DNA from: Aquatica leii
Lineage: Eukaryota; Arthropoda; Insecta; Coleoptera; Lampyridae
DNA: 64,000 nucleotides
Direction: 5' to 3'
Assembly: GCA_035610365.1 (NCBI GenBank)
Contig: CM069435.1
Location: 63,361,389 to 63,425,388, forward strand
Shown here: one piece after another, positions 42,019 through 52,440 of the stretch
Numbering within the stretch: position 1 is the first letter of the stretch
How the letters are laid out: each line of letters begins with the position of its first letter
Program-made: the position numbers and the translations under genes
The notes under the pieces: model-generated
Seen by the model: only the letters and a program-made list of their open reading frames with translations
Told to the model about the DNA's origin: nothing
Databases searched by the model: none

Positions 42019-44966
42019 GTAAGTTGTAATTATCATTTTTTAACAGCATAGTATTTTAAGAGAAAGTACGAACCTTATGTTCGCAGACTTGTCTGTGACA
42101 ACCAAATAATTAATTTTTGTTTATAAGTTTGACATTTTCAAAATAATAACTACTTACATACATACTATAAAAGCCTCAATCACTTAAACAACATGAATAA
42201 TGTGCCAATCAGTGTTTAATACTTTAAATTAATCTTTTTTACATTTATTGAAAATCATTAGTTTTTTAATTAAGTAACAAAACGGAAAAGAAAGTGTTTT
42301 TCTTAACTTTAATTTTTACATAATTAAACTCGACATTTTCTAGATGGAATTTTTGTTTATAATAATTTGAACGCAAAATGTATTTACATAAAAATGGGTT
42401 ATATAATTTTCGATGGGTTTTGAACATGGTAAATGCGTAACACAAAAACTTAAGAAGTTTAGAAACTGTGTGTCACGTTATATAATGTTATGTAATTATG
42501 GAAAAAAATTGAACAATTGCATGTAATTGAAAGAATGCAACAGTAGTAATGCATGAATAATTATGAGATTCACAGTGCTTTCATTATTTGTAGTAGTTTT
42601 AACAAACCTGTTTAACGTAGTTTATTTCTAAGTTTACGATAAGTTGACTATTAATAATGAAAGAGGTAATAGTTATTTAAATGTAATTAACAATGGAATT
42701 TAAAAACTCATAAAAGTAGAATTTAGAAATGTCTAATTAGTTTCAATTGCGCTTTCACTATTCCCCTAAACGTGGTTTGCAGAAATTTGTAGCTCAAGTT
42801 CTATTTGTAATCTAAATAATAAGATAAGTTAGATTAGATCAAATTATTATGTATAGGATCGCTCAATCTTTCGCGGTCTAATTAGAGAGGTTTACTTAAG
42901 TAGGACTGAGTATTAGCATTCGTTTATATAACGTTATGACGTACAATTCGCATACATTTTAGTGGTACTGAAATTGATATCTAAAATAATTTAATTTTTA
43001 ATTAAAACATTAGCAACCAAAATTTTATTTGTGCAGGCGTTTCTTCACAAATAATGGCAAACTCAGTTTCTTATAATGTAAGAAGAAATTTTCAATCATC
43101 ACATTGTATTTATAACAATTTTATTTACACGTATTTATTAATATATTTTAGGGATTAAAACTAATAATCTACCGATACAATTTTAGACATTTTTGACGCA
43201 TGTATGAAAACTGAAATTACAAAAAAAAATCATTTATAAAAATAGAAATTGTAATTTAAGACTTTATTTATTCATATTTATTACGTCGGTTAAGAATAGG
43301 TTTTATTTTTTTAGAAAGTAACAATTTCTTTTGTCAACGTAAAAACCGATTACTATCTTAAAAACAATTAAACACACAATAAACCATAAAGTAATACACA
43401 CTGATCACAATCTCACCAAAAAAATTGCAAAATTTTTAACAAAATGCGATTTTAATCCAACATAATAGTTACGCGTATACAGATAAAATAATATTAAAAA
43501 AAGTAAAAACAACAAAGATTGTGAATCTTTAGCGATAATCTTATCATTAAATTTAAACTATTAAACATTCTGTTGACTGAGATAAATCAAAAGAAAGTTT
43601 GTTTAAAAGTGTTTTTTTTAAATAATTTTGCAGGCCTGAAATTTTACTTTTCGAGCGTAGGCCGGTAAAGTCTAGTAGAATTTTATAACTAGAAGTTGGC
43701 ACTAATAATCAATTATTTTTGACGTAATCTGTCATTCTGTCACAAATCTGTGTTATTGTTTAGAATAACACTAACAATTTTTTTAAGCAAATATAATACA
43801 TTTTTTTATGTTTTACAATTGCTAAAACCAATAATAGCTTTATTTTTTATATAAGTTAAATTGTAATGGACTTATGTAATTGTCAAATTAATTTTAAAAG
43901 CAACTGAATTTCGTCATTACGGGTTTCAGCATTATCAACATTTATGTTATTAAATTTTATTAAAAATCAATACTATAACTGCTTTTAACAAATTTGTACT
44001 ATAAAGGTTAGCACAACAAATTTTGTATATCAGACGTCTTAAAAGTATTTTACTTATACTCGCAAGATACACTTTCTGGACTGGTGACACAAATAACTAT
44101 TGTAGTCTAGTGCAACTTTAGTATGTATATAATTTTTAAATTTTTTATATCATATAAAAAAATGTTTAAAGTTGCTAAAGTGCGTTTCAATAACTTAAAC
44201 AGAAATAAACTTTTGCTTAATGATTTAGACGTATTTCATCAATAATAAATATCTAAATTTATCTTTTATTTTTGTGTTTAAAGTTTTATGCTTTTCTAGT
44301 TGGATAAGTTGTACAAGTGAAGTTCAGAACAAGTTTTGAAAGTTAAAGAAAGTGGACAAAACAATAACTGCCGGTAAATAACATTTTAATAATTTTTCTA
44401 TATTATATTTATACATACACACTGCGCATTTATTTTTATTATTTCCAAGTTTAATTACCAGTTATGCTAAATATTAGTTCTGCAGTAACATACAAAACAG
44501 AACATTAATCTGTTACATTGTCACGTCATTGTCTAAGCGGATGTTTTTCGTAAAGATTTTTTATGGCCTGATAATCTTCCGGTTTGTACAGTTTTACATA
44601 ATAAATAATAAGTAATATGAAACAAATATTTAACGCGAGTTTAAAACGAAACTAACAGTTTTGTGGTAACAGAAATCATGGTTTAAACTAGAAAAAGTAA
44701 ATACATTATTTGTTGGTCAATTTTTGTTAAATTTGTATTTATTTATTTATAACAAAGGAAATATCCTTTGTATTAGCGTATTTTCTTATATCTTCTATAT
44801 TTTTCAATATAATTTCTATTTTTATTGTCTATAGAATGTTCTCAATAAGTATTAATTTTTTTTCACTTTAAGTTATCAGTTAAATTTTCTTAGAAATTTG
44901 CTGAAAAATGCAGTACTCTTTTTTAACAATTTAAATGACAGTAAAGATTACGCTTTTAAGTTATTA
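42019..44966. other. AT-rich stretch, nothing recognised
   Basis: No coding similarity or element ends noticed. It could be intronic if the candidate exon before it is real. Confidence 0.4.
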
Positions 44967-45298
44967 TACAGTGCAGACCGCTTAATAGATTCGCATTAGG
45001 AATTGGGGTTTTTGATAACAATAACCGAATGATAACAATACCCGATATACAAAAAAACAAAATAAAAACTTGTTTGAAAGCAGCGTGTATCTGATTAACA
45101 GTTTATTAATTAAGAGGATAAAATTATAGCATCAATACAAGCAAAAAATATCAAAAATTAACAAAACAAAATCAAAAACAATGTTATAATGTATAATTTA
45201 CTTTTTTAAGAACTGCACATTTCTTCTAAATAATTTGCTAACACTAAAATATAAATTAATGGAAAATAATTTATGTTATCACATAAAACGTAGTTAGC

Positions 45299-46005
45299 CT
45301 TTGATACTGTTGATCATAACATTATAATACAAAAATTACATGTTTTTGGGTTGTCATCTTCACTAATCACACTTTTGTCTTCGTATCTTCAGAATCGTCT
45401 CTTGACAATTAACTTTCGCGGATACAATACAACACCCTTTCATGCTACTTCTGGTATCCCACAAGGATCAAGCCTTGGACCCCTGCTTTTTTTAATATTT
45501 ATTAATGACATTAATGATATTATCAAGTCAGAACGTTTACTCTTTGCTGATGACCTAAAAATTTTTAGAAACATTGAATCGATTGATGACTGCAATGCAA
45601 TCCAAAACGATCTTCAAAGCATTAACTGCTGGTGTAATTTAAACAAATTGAATCTTAATTTTGCTAAATGCAAAATTGTTTCATTTACACGTAAATTGGT
45701 CACAACCGAATTTTGTTATTCTATTAATAATTTACCCGTTACTCGATGCGAAAATATAAAAGACCTAGGTGTTATCTTTGATAAAGAACTTACATTCGAT
45801 TTACATATTAACGCAATTTGTTCTGCTTCTATAAAAATGATAGATTTATTATTCGCAATTCTCGTTATTTCTCTAATATTCAAGTAATATATACATTATA
45901 TTATGCATTTGTTCGATCTAAGCTAGAGTATTGTTCAGTAATATGGGAACCTATTTACCAAACGCAAAAAACTGCAATTGAAAAAATCCAACATAATTTT
46001 TCTTA
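45299..46005 (+). pseudogene. LINE reverse transcriptase C-terminal half
   Basis: The frame begins FDTVDHNIIIQKL, the end of the first Asp motif, and is open from 45,351 to 45,887. SGIPQGSSLGPLLFLIFIND (about 45,447) is the template-grip motif, and ERLLFADDLKIFRNI contains an intact FADD box (45,543-45,554). NLNFAKCKIVSFTRK and ENIKDLGVIFDKELTFDLHI follow. A shift near 45,850 leads to a last piece, YALYYAFVRSKLEYCSVIWE-like (about 45,890-45,950). About half the RT is missing at the 5' end, as expected from truncated insertion. No endonuclease remains. Confidence 0.85.
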
Positions 46006-46661
46006 AAATATATTTACTTTAGAATCATAAAGTCTTATCCACCTGATGAGTTATCTTATAATAACTTACTCCAGATATTTTCATTAAAATCTCTAGAGGA
46101 ACGACGGAATGCTAACTCGGAGAAATTTCTAGAAAAACTTATACATATATAATAAAATAGATGATCCAATTTCTCTACAAAACCTAAATTTCCATTTCTC
46201 ATCAGCTCACACTAGAAACCCAAATTTTTTTTATCTTGAAAATGCACGGACAAATATATATTTGAAATCACCTATTAATCGGATGTGTTCAAATTATAAT
46301 AGGATTAATAGAATTAAGTAATCCCCTTTTTTTCTTTCTCTTTGTTTTCATTTCTTTATTTTTATTTTATTTTATCTTATTTTAAATATAAAAATATTTT
46401 TTTTTGTAAAGAGATATGTATATATGTAATCATATTTCATATACATTTGTACGTTTTAAGTTATTGTTATTCTTATATTAATTTTTATCTTTATAATAAT
46501 TTTTATTTTTATTCAATTGTTATTTTATTATTTACATTTTATTATATTTAATTTATTTTTTTTTTCATTTTAAATTTTAAATTTAATTTACGTTTATTAT
46601 ATATAAAAACTAGTTTATACCTGTACTATCATTAGATTTATCTGTTGGGCAGATGTATTCA

Positions 46662-46663
46662 AA

Positions 46664-46694
<31 letters not shown>

Positions 46695-46696
46695 AT
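46662..46696 (+). repeat. AAAT microsatellite, LINE tail
   Basis: About eight and a half tandem AAAT units directly after the LINE 3' sequence. Simple-repeat tails of this kind replace poly-A in several insect non-LTR families. Confidence 0.9.
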
Positions 46697-47022
46697 TACG
46701 TTATCTTAAGAACTGCACAACTTTTCAAAGTACACTGAATATACTCGAGAATAACGCATTTACAGATGTTTAAATGAGGCAATGTAACGTAGGTCGCTTA
46801 AAATACCATAATAAATAAATAACACTGCAAAAATTAAGCTAAATATGCAAAACAAATATTTTTAAGGTACAGTGATTAATAATATGATAAACCAAAATTA
46901 TGATTACTATAAACGATGTTTTTTCTATATAGTAACATACGTCTGGTCCGTTCTTTAATAAAGTGATAACATTACCGGATTGAATACATTATCCGCGATT
47001 CCAATAAGCGGCGTACACTATA

Positions 47023-47640
47023 TTAATATTTTTCTGTATCACAAATGCGATTTTATAAATTTATCTATTTGTACTTTAGTGCATTTTTTTCTATTAGAGT
47101 TTTATCAAAGAGAACACATTTTCTACATTATAGTTTTGACCTAGAAATGCAAAAAACATTGTTAATTCTAAACGATTTGTAATAAGCAGACAATTTTTTG
47201 TGCGTCGATAGACTTGAAGTTACTTTTTCTTCTATGTATTTTTCGAAATTTAGCTACCGGTAAAAGAAATTGCTATCATCAAAGTGTATTATTATTAACA
47301 TTTAAAAAAATTAAAAATTTGTCAAGAACGTTTTTTTGAAAAAATGGAGATAAAAATAGGTGTCCCTCGAGTTTGGAATAAGTTATGCTTAAAAATTTGA
47401 ATTTAAGCGTTTAGAAAGCCATTTATTTTCAAATAAATTAGTTTTTTGTTTTTTAGTTTTCTTCCTTTGAAATTTATTTAGAACGTTAAATGTATATATT
47501 TAACCTCTTCAGGGACAAATTAATTTTAATACAAAGAAATTTAATCATTTCTTAGCTTTACTGCAAACCATTATAAATAAACTAAAAATATTAAAAAATT
47601 CTTAAAAAAAAGAGACGTACACATATGTTGCCAGTGGGGG
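47023..47640. other. No gene recognised
   Basis: AT-rich, nothing seen. Confidence 0.3.
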
Positions 47641-47799
47641 TAATGAGCAATCTTTCTATCGGACAAATCGACACCACATAAATCTATTACATTGGATGAC
47701 AGCTTGCGGCCTTTCAATTTGAACATATTTTTAATTTGTTCGATCTCACCTTCGAGTTACAGGTTCTATTTCAGCAAATGTATAAATCATTGTTGTCTG

Positions 47800-48605
47800 C
47801 TCATCATAACACTGTAATGTTATTAGATGTTGTCATGGAACAAGAACCAAGACTTTGAAGAGTTTTGCTATTAATTATCTTTTCATTTGCTTTATGAATT
47901 CTATTGGCCCTAAGGGTTCCAACTACACGTATGTCTTGATCCTTTAGGTAAGTTAGTGTTGGTACCGACGTAAAAAGATTATCCAAAAATATTTTATGAT
48001 TAAGATCTTCTAGTCCTGTAGATAGTGTTACTACAGTATCACCATTAACACCTAATTTTGTTGTATGCCAATGTTTTGATGACTGATACATTTTAATCTT
48101 TGAAACATATCCATCTGCAAAACCGCAAACCCATGCTTTGAATTCCCATTTTTTTAGTTTAGATTGTATCTATTGTTTGGTTCTCTCTTTGCTTTGAATA
48201 GTATAATCATTTTGTCAATGACCAGAAATTCAATTGGTGTTGCAGCTTTTTTAAATGATTTTTTCAATACGTCTAGAAAAGGCCGTACTTTGATAAACGA
48301 ATTCTTATTATCTTTGGGAATATTATCATTGTTTATAAAATGTAAATATCTTTTTATTTCTTCATATATTTTTAGCGGCATCGCATTTGCAATAAGGTCA
48401 AAACTAAAACTCGCAGTTGATGGCCAATCTTGGGATAAGATGGATATTTGATACATGTCATCGTTATGTGCAAATCAAAAAACTGTTTTATTTCATATAC
48501 GGCACTAAGAATGAATGTTTTCCCGACTGAACCGCTTAACAAATAATTTCTTGTAATAGCAAGGACTTTCACGGCCGAAGTTATACTAATTCTTTCTTCT
48601 TCCAA
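47800..48605 (-). pseudogene. piggyBac transposase, central and C-terminal part
   Basis: EIKQFFDLHITMTCIKYPSY (about 48,500) opens the DDE_Tnp_1_7 domain, and NAMPLKIYEEIKRYLHFINN (about 48,390) with SFIKVRPFLDVLKKSFKK follows; FLVIDKMIILFKAK is the first catalytic Asp region, where DEQM reads DKMI. After a gap come NHKIFLDNLFTSVPTLTYLK (about 47,990; second Asp) and DIRVVGTLRANRIHK. The order matches piggyBac transposases of 500-600 residues. Shifts near 48,470 and 48,150 break it. It would cut and paste at TTAA sites. Confidence 0.8.
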
Positions 48606-48606
48606 A

Positions 48607-48940
48607 CACAAATTTTCTATACTTTCATCTCAAGGTGTACACTAAATTCCTTGTTCATGTGGTTTAGTCTACATCGGTAAAACCGGGCATTCCGTTATTA
48701 CTCGCATTTCAGAACATGATCGTTGTATATTTTAAGTCCGCGGTTACTACAGGTCACAAGATAGATTTTGATAACGTTTGGGTGATTGCCAAATCTCTAT
48801 TCTTCTTCAATAGGAAATTCCGAAATAGCATAGAAATCATCAGACACCCCAATAACTTTAATCGTGAACATGGTCATGTTCTCTTTGGTTTTCGATCATT
48901 ACTTCTTTATCGAAAATACACCCCCTTTCGACCGTAACCC
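48607..48940 (+). pseudogene. Penelope GIY-YIG endonuclease fragment
   Basis: CGLVYIGKTGHSVITRISEH (48,655 on), with the glycine of VYIG kept, then a deletion, then TGHKIDFDNVWVIAKSLFFF and FRNSIEIIRHPNNFNREH. Compared with the 18-kb copy, the SAVAEHPF stretch between is shortened (KSAVTTGHK). The frame is otherwise open from 48,716 to 48,937. It matches the 30-kb copy more closely than the 9-kb family. Confidence 0.75.
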
Positions 48941-49258
48941 AATCAGAGTCAAGATTAACAAGCTGTGGCGATACTTCTTCTTTGTATACGGAGACTTCTT
49001 TTTCTTAAGTCGCTTCTATAAAGTTTAGAATCTCGCTTGGTTCACAAGTTGATTACCTAACTCTGTAGTGGTTCTTTGTTAAATTTACGTTTGCTTTTTC
49101 ATGTTTATTGTTTTCTTTCTCTTTTTTTTAAAGTTTAGAATCTGGCTTGATTCACAAGTTGATTACCTAACTTTTGAATAGTTTTTAGTTAGATTTCGGT
49201 TGCTTGTTTCGATTTTTCTTACGCCTTGATGAAGTCTTTTACGAAAGTGACCGAAACC

Positions 49259-49924
49259 CAGTGTTGGGCACGTATAATACGTGTAATTTTTTACACAGAT
49301 TTTTACATGTAAAAAATTTCGTATTATACGTCCACTTTAATTACGCTACGTAAAAAACATCATGTGATTATGTTCCTAACCTCATTTTGTTGTTTGTTTT
49401 TTACTTTGAAGTACGAATTTCGACTTCATTGATATTTATTATATAAGGTACCTGTGTAATTCATGAATTACTGACTTTGGCAGTACTTTCAATTGTTATA
49501 ATATACTTTGCTTGTAACTACTTCATTCTACCTATATTATATATTTTTTCTCATTAATGCAAGTATTCGAACAAATCGTTATTAATAAAATGATAGAAAA
49601 TGATACTGTTTGATACACAAGTTTAAATTTTTGTAAGTTTCATCGTCTGCAATTGTATACAGATGCAACTTTATAGGTACAAATCTAAAAAAGTAGATTT
49701 TAATATCAAATCATTAATGAAAAACAAGAGTATATAGACCTTTGAAATAAATTTCAGTTATAACATTGTTTAGTTATTAAACTCCTTTTTGATATTGAGT
49801 TGCAACAAACTTAAAAACACTTTAAATTACGTATTATACATTTTATACTTAATATACGTTATATACAGATTTTTTTACATGTATACGTATAAAATTATTT
49901 TTTACGCAAAATTGCACAAGGCTG
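49259..49924. mobile_element. hAT-like MITE, 666 bp, in Penelope tail
   Basis: The ends CAGTGTTGGGCAC and (reverse complement of the right end) CAGCCTTGTGCAA agree at 8 of 13 positions with the hAT-style CAG start. The flanking 8-mers CCGAAACC and GGAAACCT share GAAACC. A strong subterminal palindrome pairs ACGTATAATACGTGTAATTT (49,270 on) with its inverse before 49,342. No coding capacity. Removing it restores the Penelope tail sequence seen at 30.7 kb. Confidence 0.7.
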
Positions 49925-49990
49925 GGAAACCTTGGCAACTTCGGTTACAACAATGACACAGTCCAAACCCGGAAGACATTCTTATCTTAG

Positions 49991-50330
49991 AATAATTTAT
50001 ATGTTCTCCAATTGAAAATTTTATCTGAGAAAATTTGAATAAAAAAGTAATATGACATATTTCCGTCAATATTGATTTGACGTGTTTCTTTAAAAATTGG
50101 AGCTTGGATGGAAAAAGCATTATCTTTTTGAACGTATTATCTGAAAGGATTTTGAATGTTGTTGAACTTTTTTGTATTTATTAGCTAAATGATGATGGGG
50201 AACTTTCTATTCGGTATCAGAATCACTGCGTTTCCAAATATTTATCTTCTTCCAATTTCTTTCAAATCTGAATTATCTGAACAGTGTCTATAATGGAAAC
50301 TTTTTTTTTCTTTTCCGTAAAATTTCAATA
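49991..50330 (-). pseudogene. piggyBac transposase, N-terminal region
   Basis: On the minus strand an acidic start (DTVQIIQI-like, with DSDNSDLKEIGRR in one frame) is followed by APIFKETRQINIDGNMSYYF and FIQIFSDKIFNWRTY, resembling the region before the piggyBac DDE domain (F......I......Y F.L.FSDE..N.I...TN.YA). Together with the piece beyond the Penelope copy it restores the usual order. Weakly conserved in the family, so this rests mainly on context. Confidence 0.55.
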
Positions 50331-50859
50331 CCGGTATGGTTCCTGACATCATATAGACCTAATTGGATATAAATAAAACAATAATCTACTTGAAAAATTT
50401 ATGAATAAAAATGTTTACATAATTATTTATTTTGTATTTCTGCACTTCGTACACAAATGTGGACATTTATTTTTATTAAAATTAAACCACATCATTAATA
50501 ATTACCAGTAAATTCAGTTAGTTGGACTCACAGATAAGATAACTATCTAAAACTTACCTATTTTAGTTTCACTGAAAAACGATTAATTTTGAAGAAAACA
50601 AACTGATTTTCAATATAGAGCTGCACATAACCTCAACAACAACCACGATGTAAACATGTGAAATAATTCTGTCGTAACATACAACATTAGATTACATATA
50701 AGGAAAGATAATGTAGACATGCACAGCGGTTGCCATTAGGCGGACATGTATCATCTGAATTAAAATAATTTTAGTCTATAAAAATAAATGTATGATTTAT
50801 TAAAATTAATGTAATTAAATAACAATAACTATTCAAAATCACAACAAAACAGAGATGTA
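50331..50859. other. No gene recognised
   Basis: AT-rich, nothing seen. Confidence 0.3.
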
Positions 50860-51340
50860 TTTTAACAATTGTTGGAAATTATTTCCGTTATTCTCGACAC
50901 ATTCATACAGTCTGCTCTCAAATCCTTGTCAAACAATTTCTAAAGTTTCATCTGTGGGGCTGCAACATTCTTCATACCCCGCAATTTTTTAACCGAATTC
51001 TCGCCCAAACGTTAAGTTGTTTGAGGTATTGAGTGTGCACTTCCTGTAAATTGTGAGAATTCTTTTTCTTTTGTTTGTTGCCATCCACATTTAAATAAAA
51101 TGTGTACTTATCACTAAAAAAATGTTTCTTCGAAATTGCTCTACCTGACGAGTTGACAACGTGGGATTCATAGCGAACTGTCCAAGTACTTCAATATTAA
51201 TGGCTTCATTAAGTATCTTTGGTTTATTTGTTTTTCTATTAGCAACAGATCCTGTTCCTCAGAACAAAGCAATTGTTCTCAATAAACAGCGGTTTTCCAT
51301 GCCATAAATGAAAATAATTTTGACACGTTTGGCGGTGGTG
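50860..51340 (-). pseudogene. mariner-like transposase with central deletion
   Basis: On the minus strand: GTGSVANRKTNKPKILNEAI (about 51,255) and NIEVLGQFAMNPTLSTRQVE are the N-terminal linker of this group; FRRNIFFSDKYTF and NSHNLQEVHTQYLKQLNVWA (about 51,050) are the box after the first Asp region, where FTDEATF reads FSDKYTF; then the sequence jumps to the C-terminus, FESRLYECVENNGNNFQQ (about 50,900-50,870). The second Asp and the PPH box between them are deleted. Same protein group as the remnant at 14 kb but opposite orientation. Frame changes occur as well. Confidence 0.7.
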
Positions 51341-51879
51341 TAGGTCGTTGTCAATAGAATAAACTTTGATAAGTGACAGATTTGCTTGATTAGGAACTGT
51401 AGATGATTTAATGTGGACGATAGCTTTTAAGGTAATAGCACTCAAATAAACCAATATTGTTAAAAACAGAGATAGGACAACAGAGACCACAATAACAAAA
51501 CATTATTTTTTTTCATTTTATCACGCTTTTAGTAGATAAGTAGTATTAAAACATTAATAAAACCTAGACAAAATTTTAAACCAAGCTTACCGCTAAATTC
51601 CATATTAAATTTCCCAAAAAACGACGTATCACTTCATTTTTTATAACATCTTTATTTCTTTTCGCCCTTTTCTTCTCCGCTTTTAGAAATGAAAAATATC
51701 GCTAAAACTAACGTATATTTATAAAAAGAAATATGAATTTGTAATTATCGGTTATTTAGAAAATTGACCAGATTGGTGTTTACTTCTTCTAAGTCATCAG
51801 TTATCCTTTAAAATTAGTATGCGCCGAGCGTCAACCCATTCACTGACTTATCTTAGTTGATTGAATCAGTTTGTAATGG
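51341..51879. other. No gene recognised
   Basis: AT-rich; its last part may be the leader of the pogo copy that follows. Confidence 0.3.
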
Positions 51880-52035
51880 CTGAAAATAAAGAAACATGGT
51901 CTTAAGCTAAATAAAAAAATTAACATCTTACAAAATGATAAGTTGCTAAAAATGAGTCAGCGAAATGTTGCTATGCAATTAAAAATTAACTATGTACCAA
52001 TAATCAGAATAATTAAAAACAGTTGCATATTTAGT
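51878..52035 (+). pseudogene. pogo transposase helix-turn-helix fragment
   Basis: From ATGGCTGAAAATAAAG (51,876 region) a broken frame gives MAENKETWS and then, after stops, INILQNDKLLKMSQRNVAMQ and LKINYVPIIRIIKNS. MSQRNVAxQLxIxxxTxxRIxKN is the second helix-turn-helix wording of psq/CENP-B-type N-termini of pogo/Tigger proteins, which bind the element ends. Nothing of the DDE domain remains. At about 50 residues it is short, but the wording is specific. Confidence 0.6.
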
Positions 52036-52438
52036 TTTTGGAGGAGTTGTATCGTTCTCATAGTAATGGTTTTTACATTACCTCATTTAAACATTATTCT
52101 GTAAATACGTTATCTTCGAGTTACTTTGTATTTTCGATGTATTTGAAAATAATGTGCAGTTCTTAGAATAACAACTTAATTTAACTGCGTCTTATATGAT
52201 ACCATTATTTTGTATTCATTTTTATTTTGATGTCAGCAAATTACTGAAAAGGAATATGTAGTTGTTAGTACTATTATAATTTAAAGATCATATCGTTATT
52301 TTAAAACTTTTTTTATTCACGGTGTTAAGAAACTTTGAGACTACTTTTGCTTGTGTTGATGCTATAATTTCACCTTCTTAATTAATTGGATTTTGTTATC
52401 ATCATCATATTCATTAATATTAGAATCAGACAGCATTG
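51880..52438 (+). mobile_element. pogo-type element, copy C, keeping part of the transposase
   Basis: The first 155 bp encode a pogo helix-turn-helix; the rest, 52,036-52,438, is the reverse complement of copies A and B (for example TTGATGCTATAATTTCACCT and GTGCAGTTCTTAGAATAACA). This links the non-coding copies to a pogo parent and fixes their coding strand. The right end, reverse complement CAATGCTGTCTG, is a worn version of CAGTGCAGACCG. Confidence 0.65.
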
Positions 52439-52440
52439 TA

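Larger units (their letters stand above)
45297..46696 (+). mobile_element. Jockey-superfamily LINE, 5'-truncated, with AAAT tail
   Basis: It starts inside the reverse transcriptase and ends in about eight AAAT units (46,662-46,695) after TCTGTTGGGCAGATGTATTC. It sits inside the pogo-type element: the flanks CACATAAAACGTAGTTA and TTACGTTATCTTAAGAACTG correspond to continuous sequence in copies A and C. It is one of the best preserved LINEs in the window. Confidence 0.85.
44969..47020 (-). mobile_element. pogo-type non-autonomous element, copy B, split by LINE
   Basis: The left end CAGTGCAGACCGCTTAATAG (44,969) and the right end, reverse complement TAGTGTACGCCGCTTATTGG (47,020), match at 19 of 26 positions and are flanked by TA (44,967-44,968 and 47,021-47,022), the pogo/Tc1/mariner duplication. 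Removing the LINE (about 45,297-46,696) leaves a roughly 650-bp element aligning with copies A and C. No transposase remains. Confidence 0.8.
48607..49990 (+). mobile_element. Penelope-like copy inside piggyBac
   Basis: The endonuclease starts at AAATTTTCTATACTTTCATC (48,607), equivalent to 19,457 in the long copy, and continues through the tail with its paired 40-bp repeats (49,023-49,062 and 49,133-49,172) to the shared end CCCGGAAGACATTCTTATCT (about 49,970-49,989). A hAT-like element interrupts it at 49,259-49,924. The left boundary is inside the piggyBac coding sequence. Confidence 0.85.
47641..50330 (-). mobile_element. piggyBac element interrupted by Penelope
   Basis: Minus-strand transposase pieces flank a Penelope-like copy: the N-terminal part lies at about 50,330-49,991 and the rest at 48,605-47,800. 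Neither terminal repeat was identified, so the limits are approximate. Confidence 0.75.

Noticed and set aside
46041..46060. CTGATGAG at about 46,042 as another hammerhead core
   Set aside because: No GAAA in reach and no pairing stem II; it is part of the LINE coding end.
49226..49257. A working ribozyme in the 49-kb Penelope tail
   Set aside because: The first core base is changed (TTGATGA) and a MITE separates GAAAC from the cleavage side.
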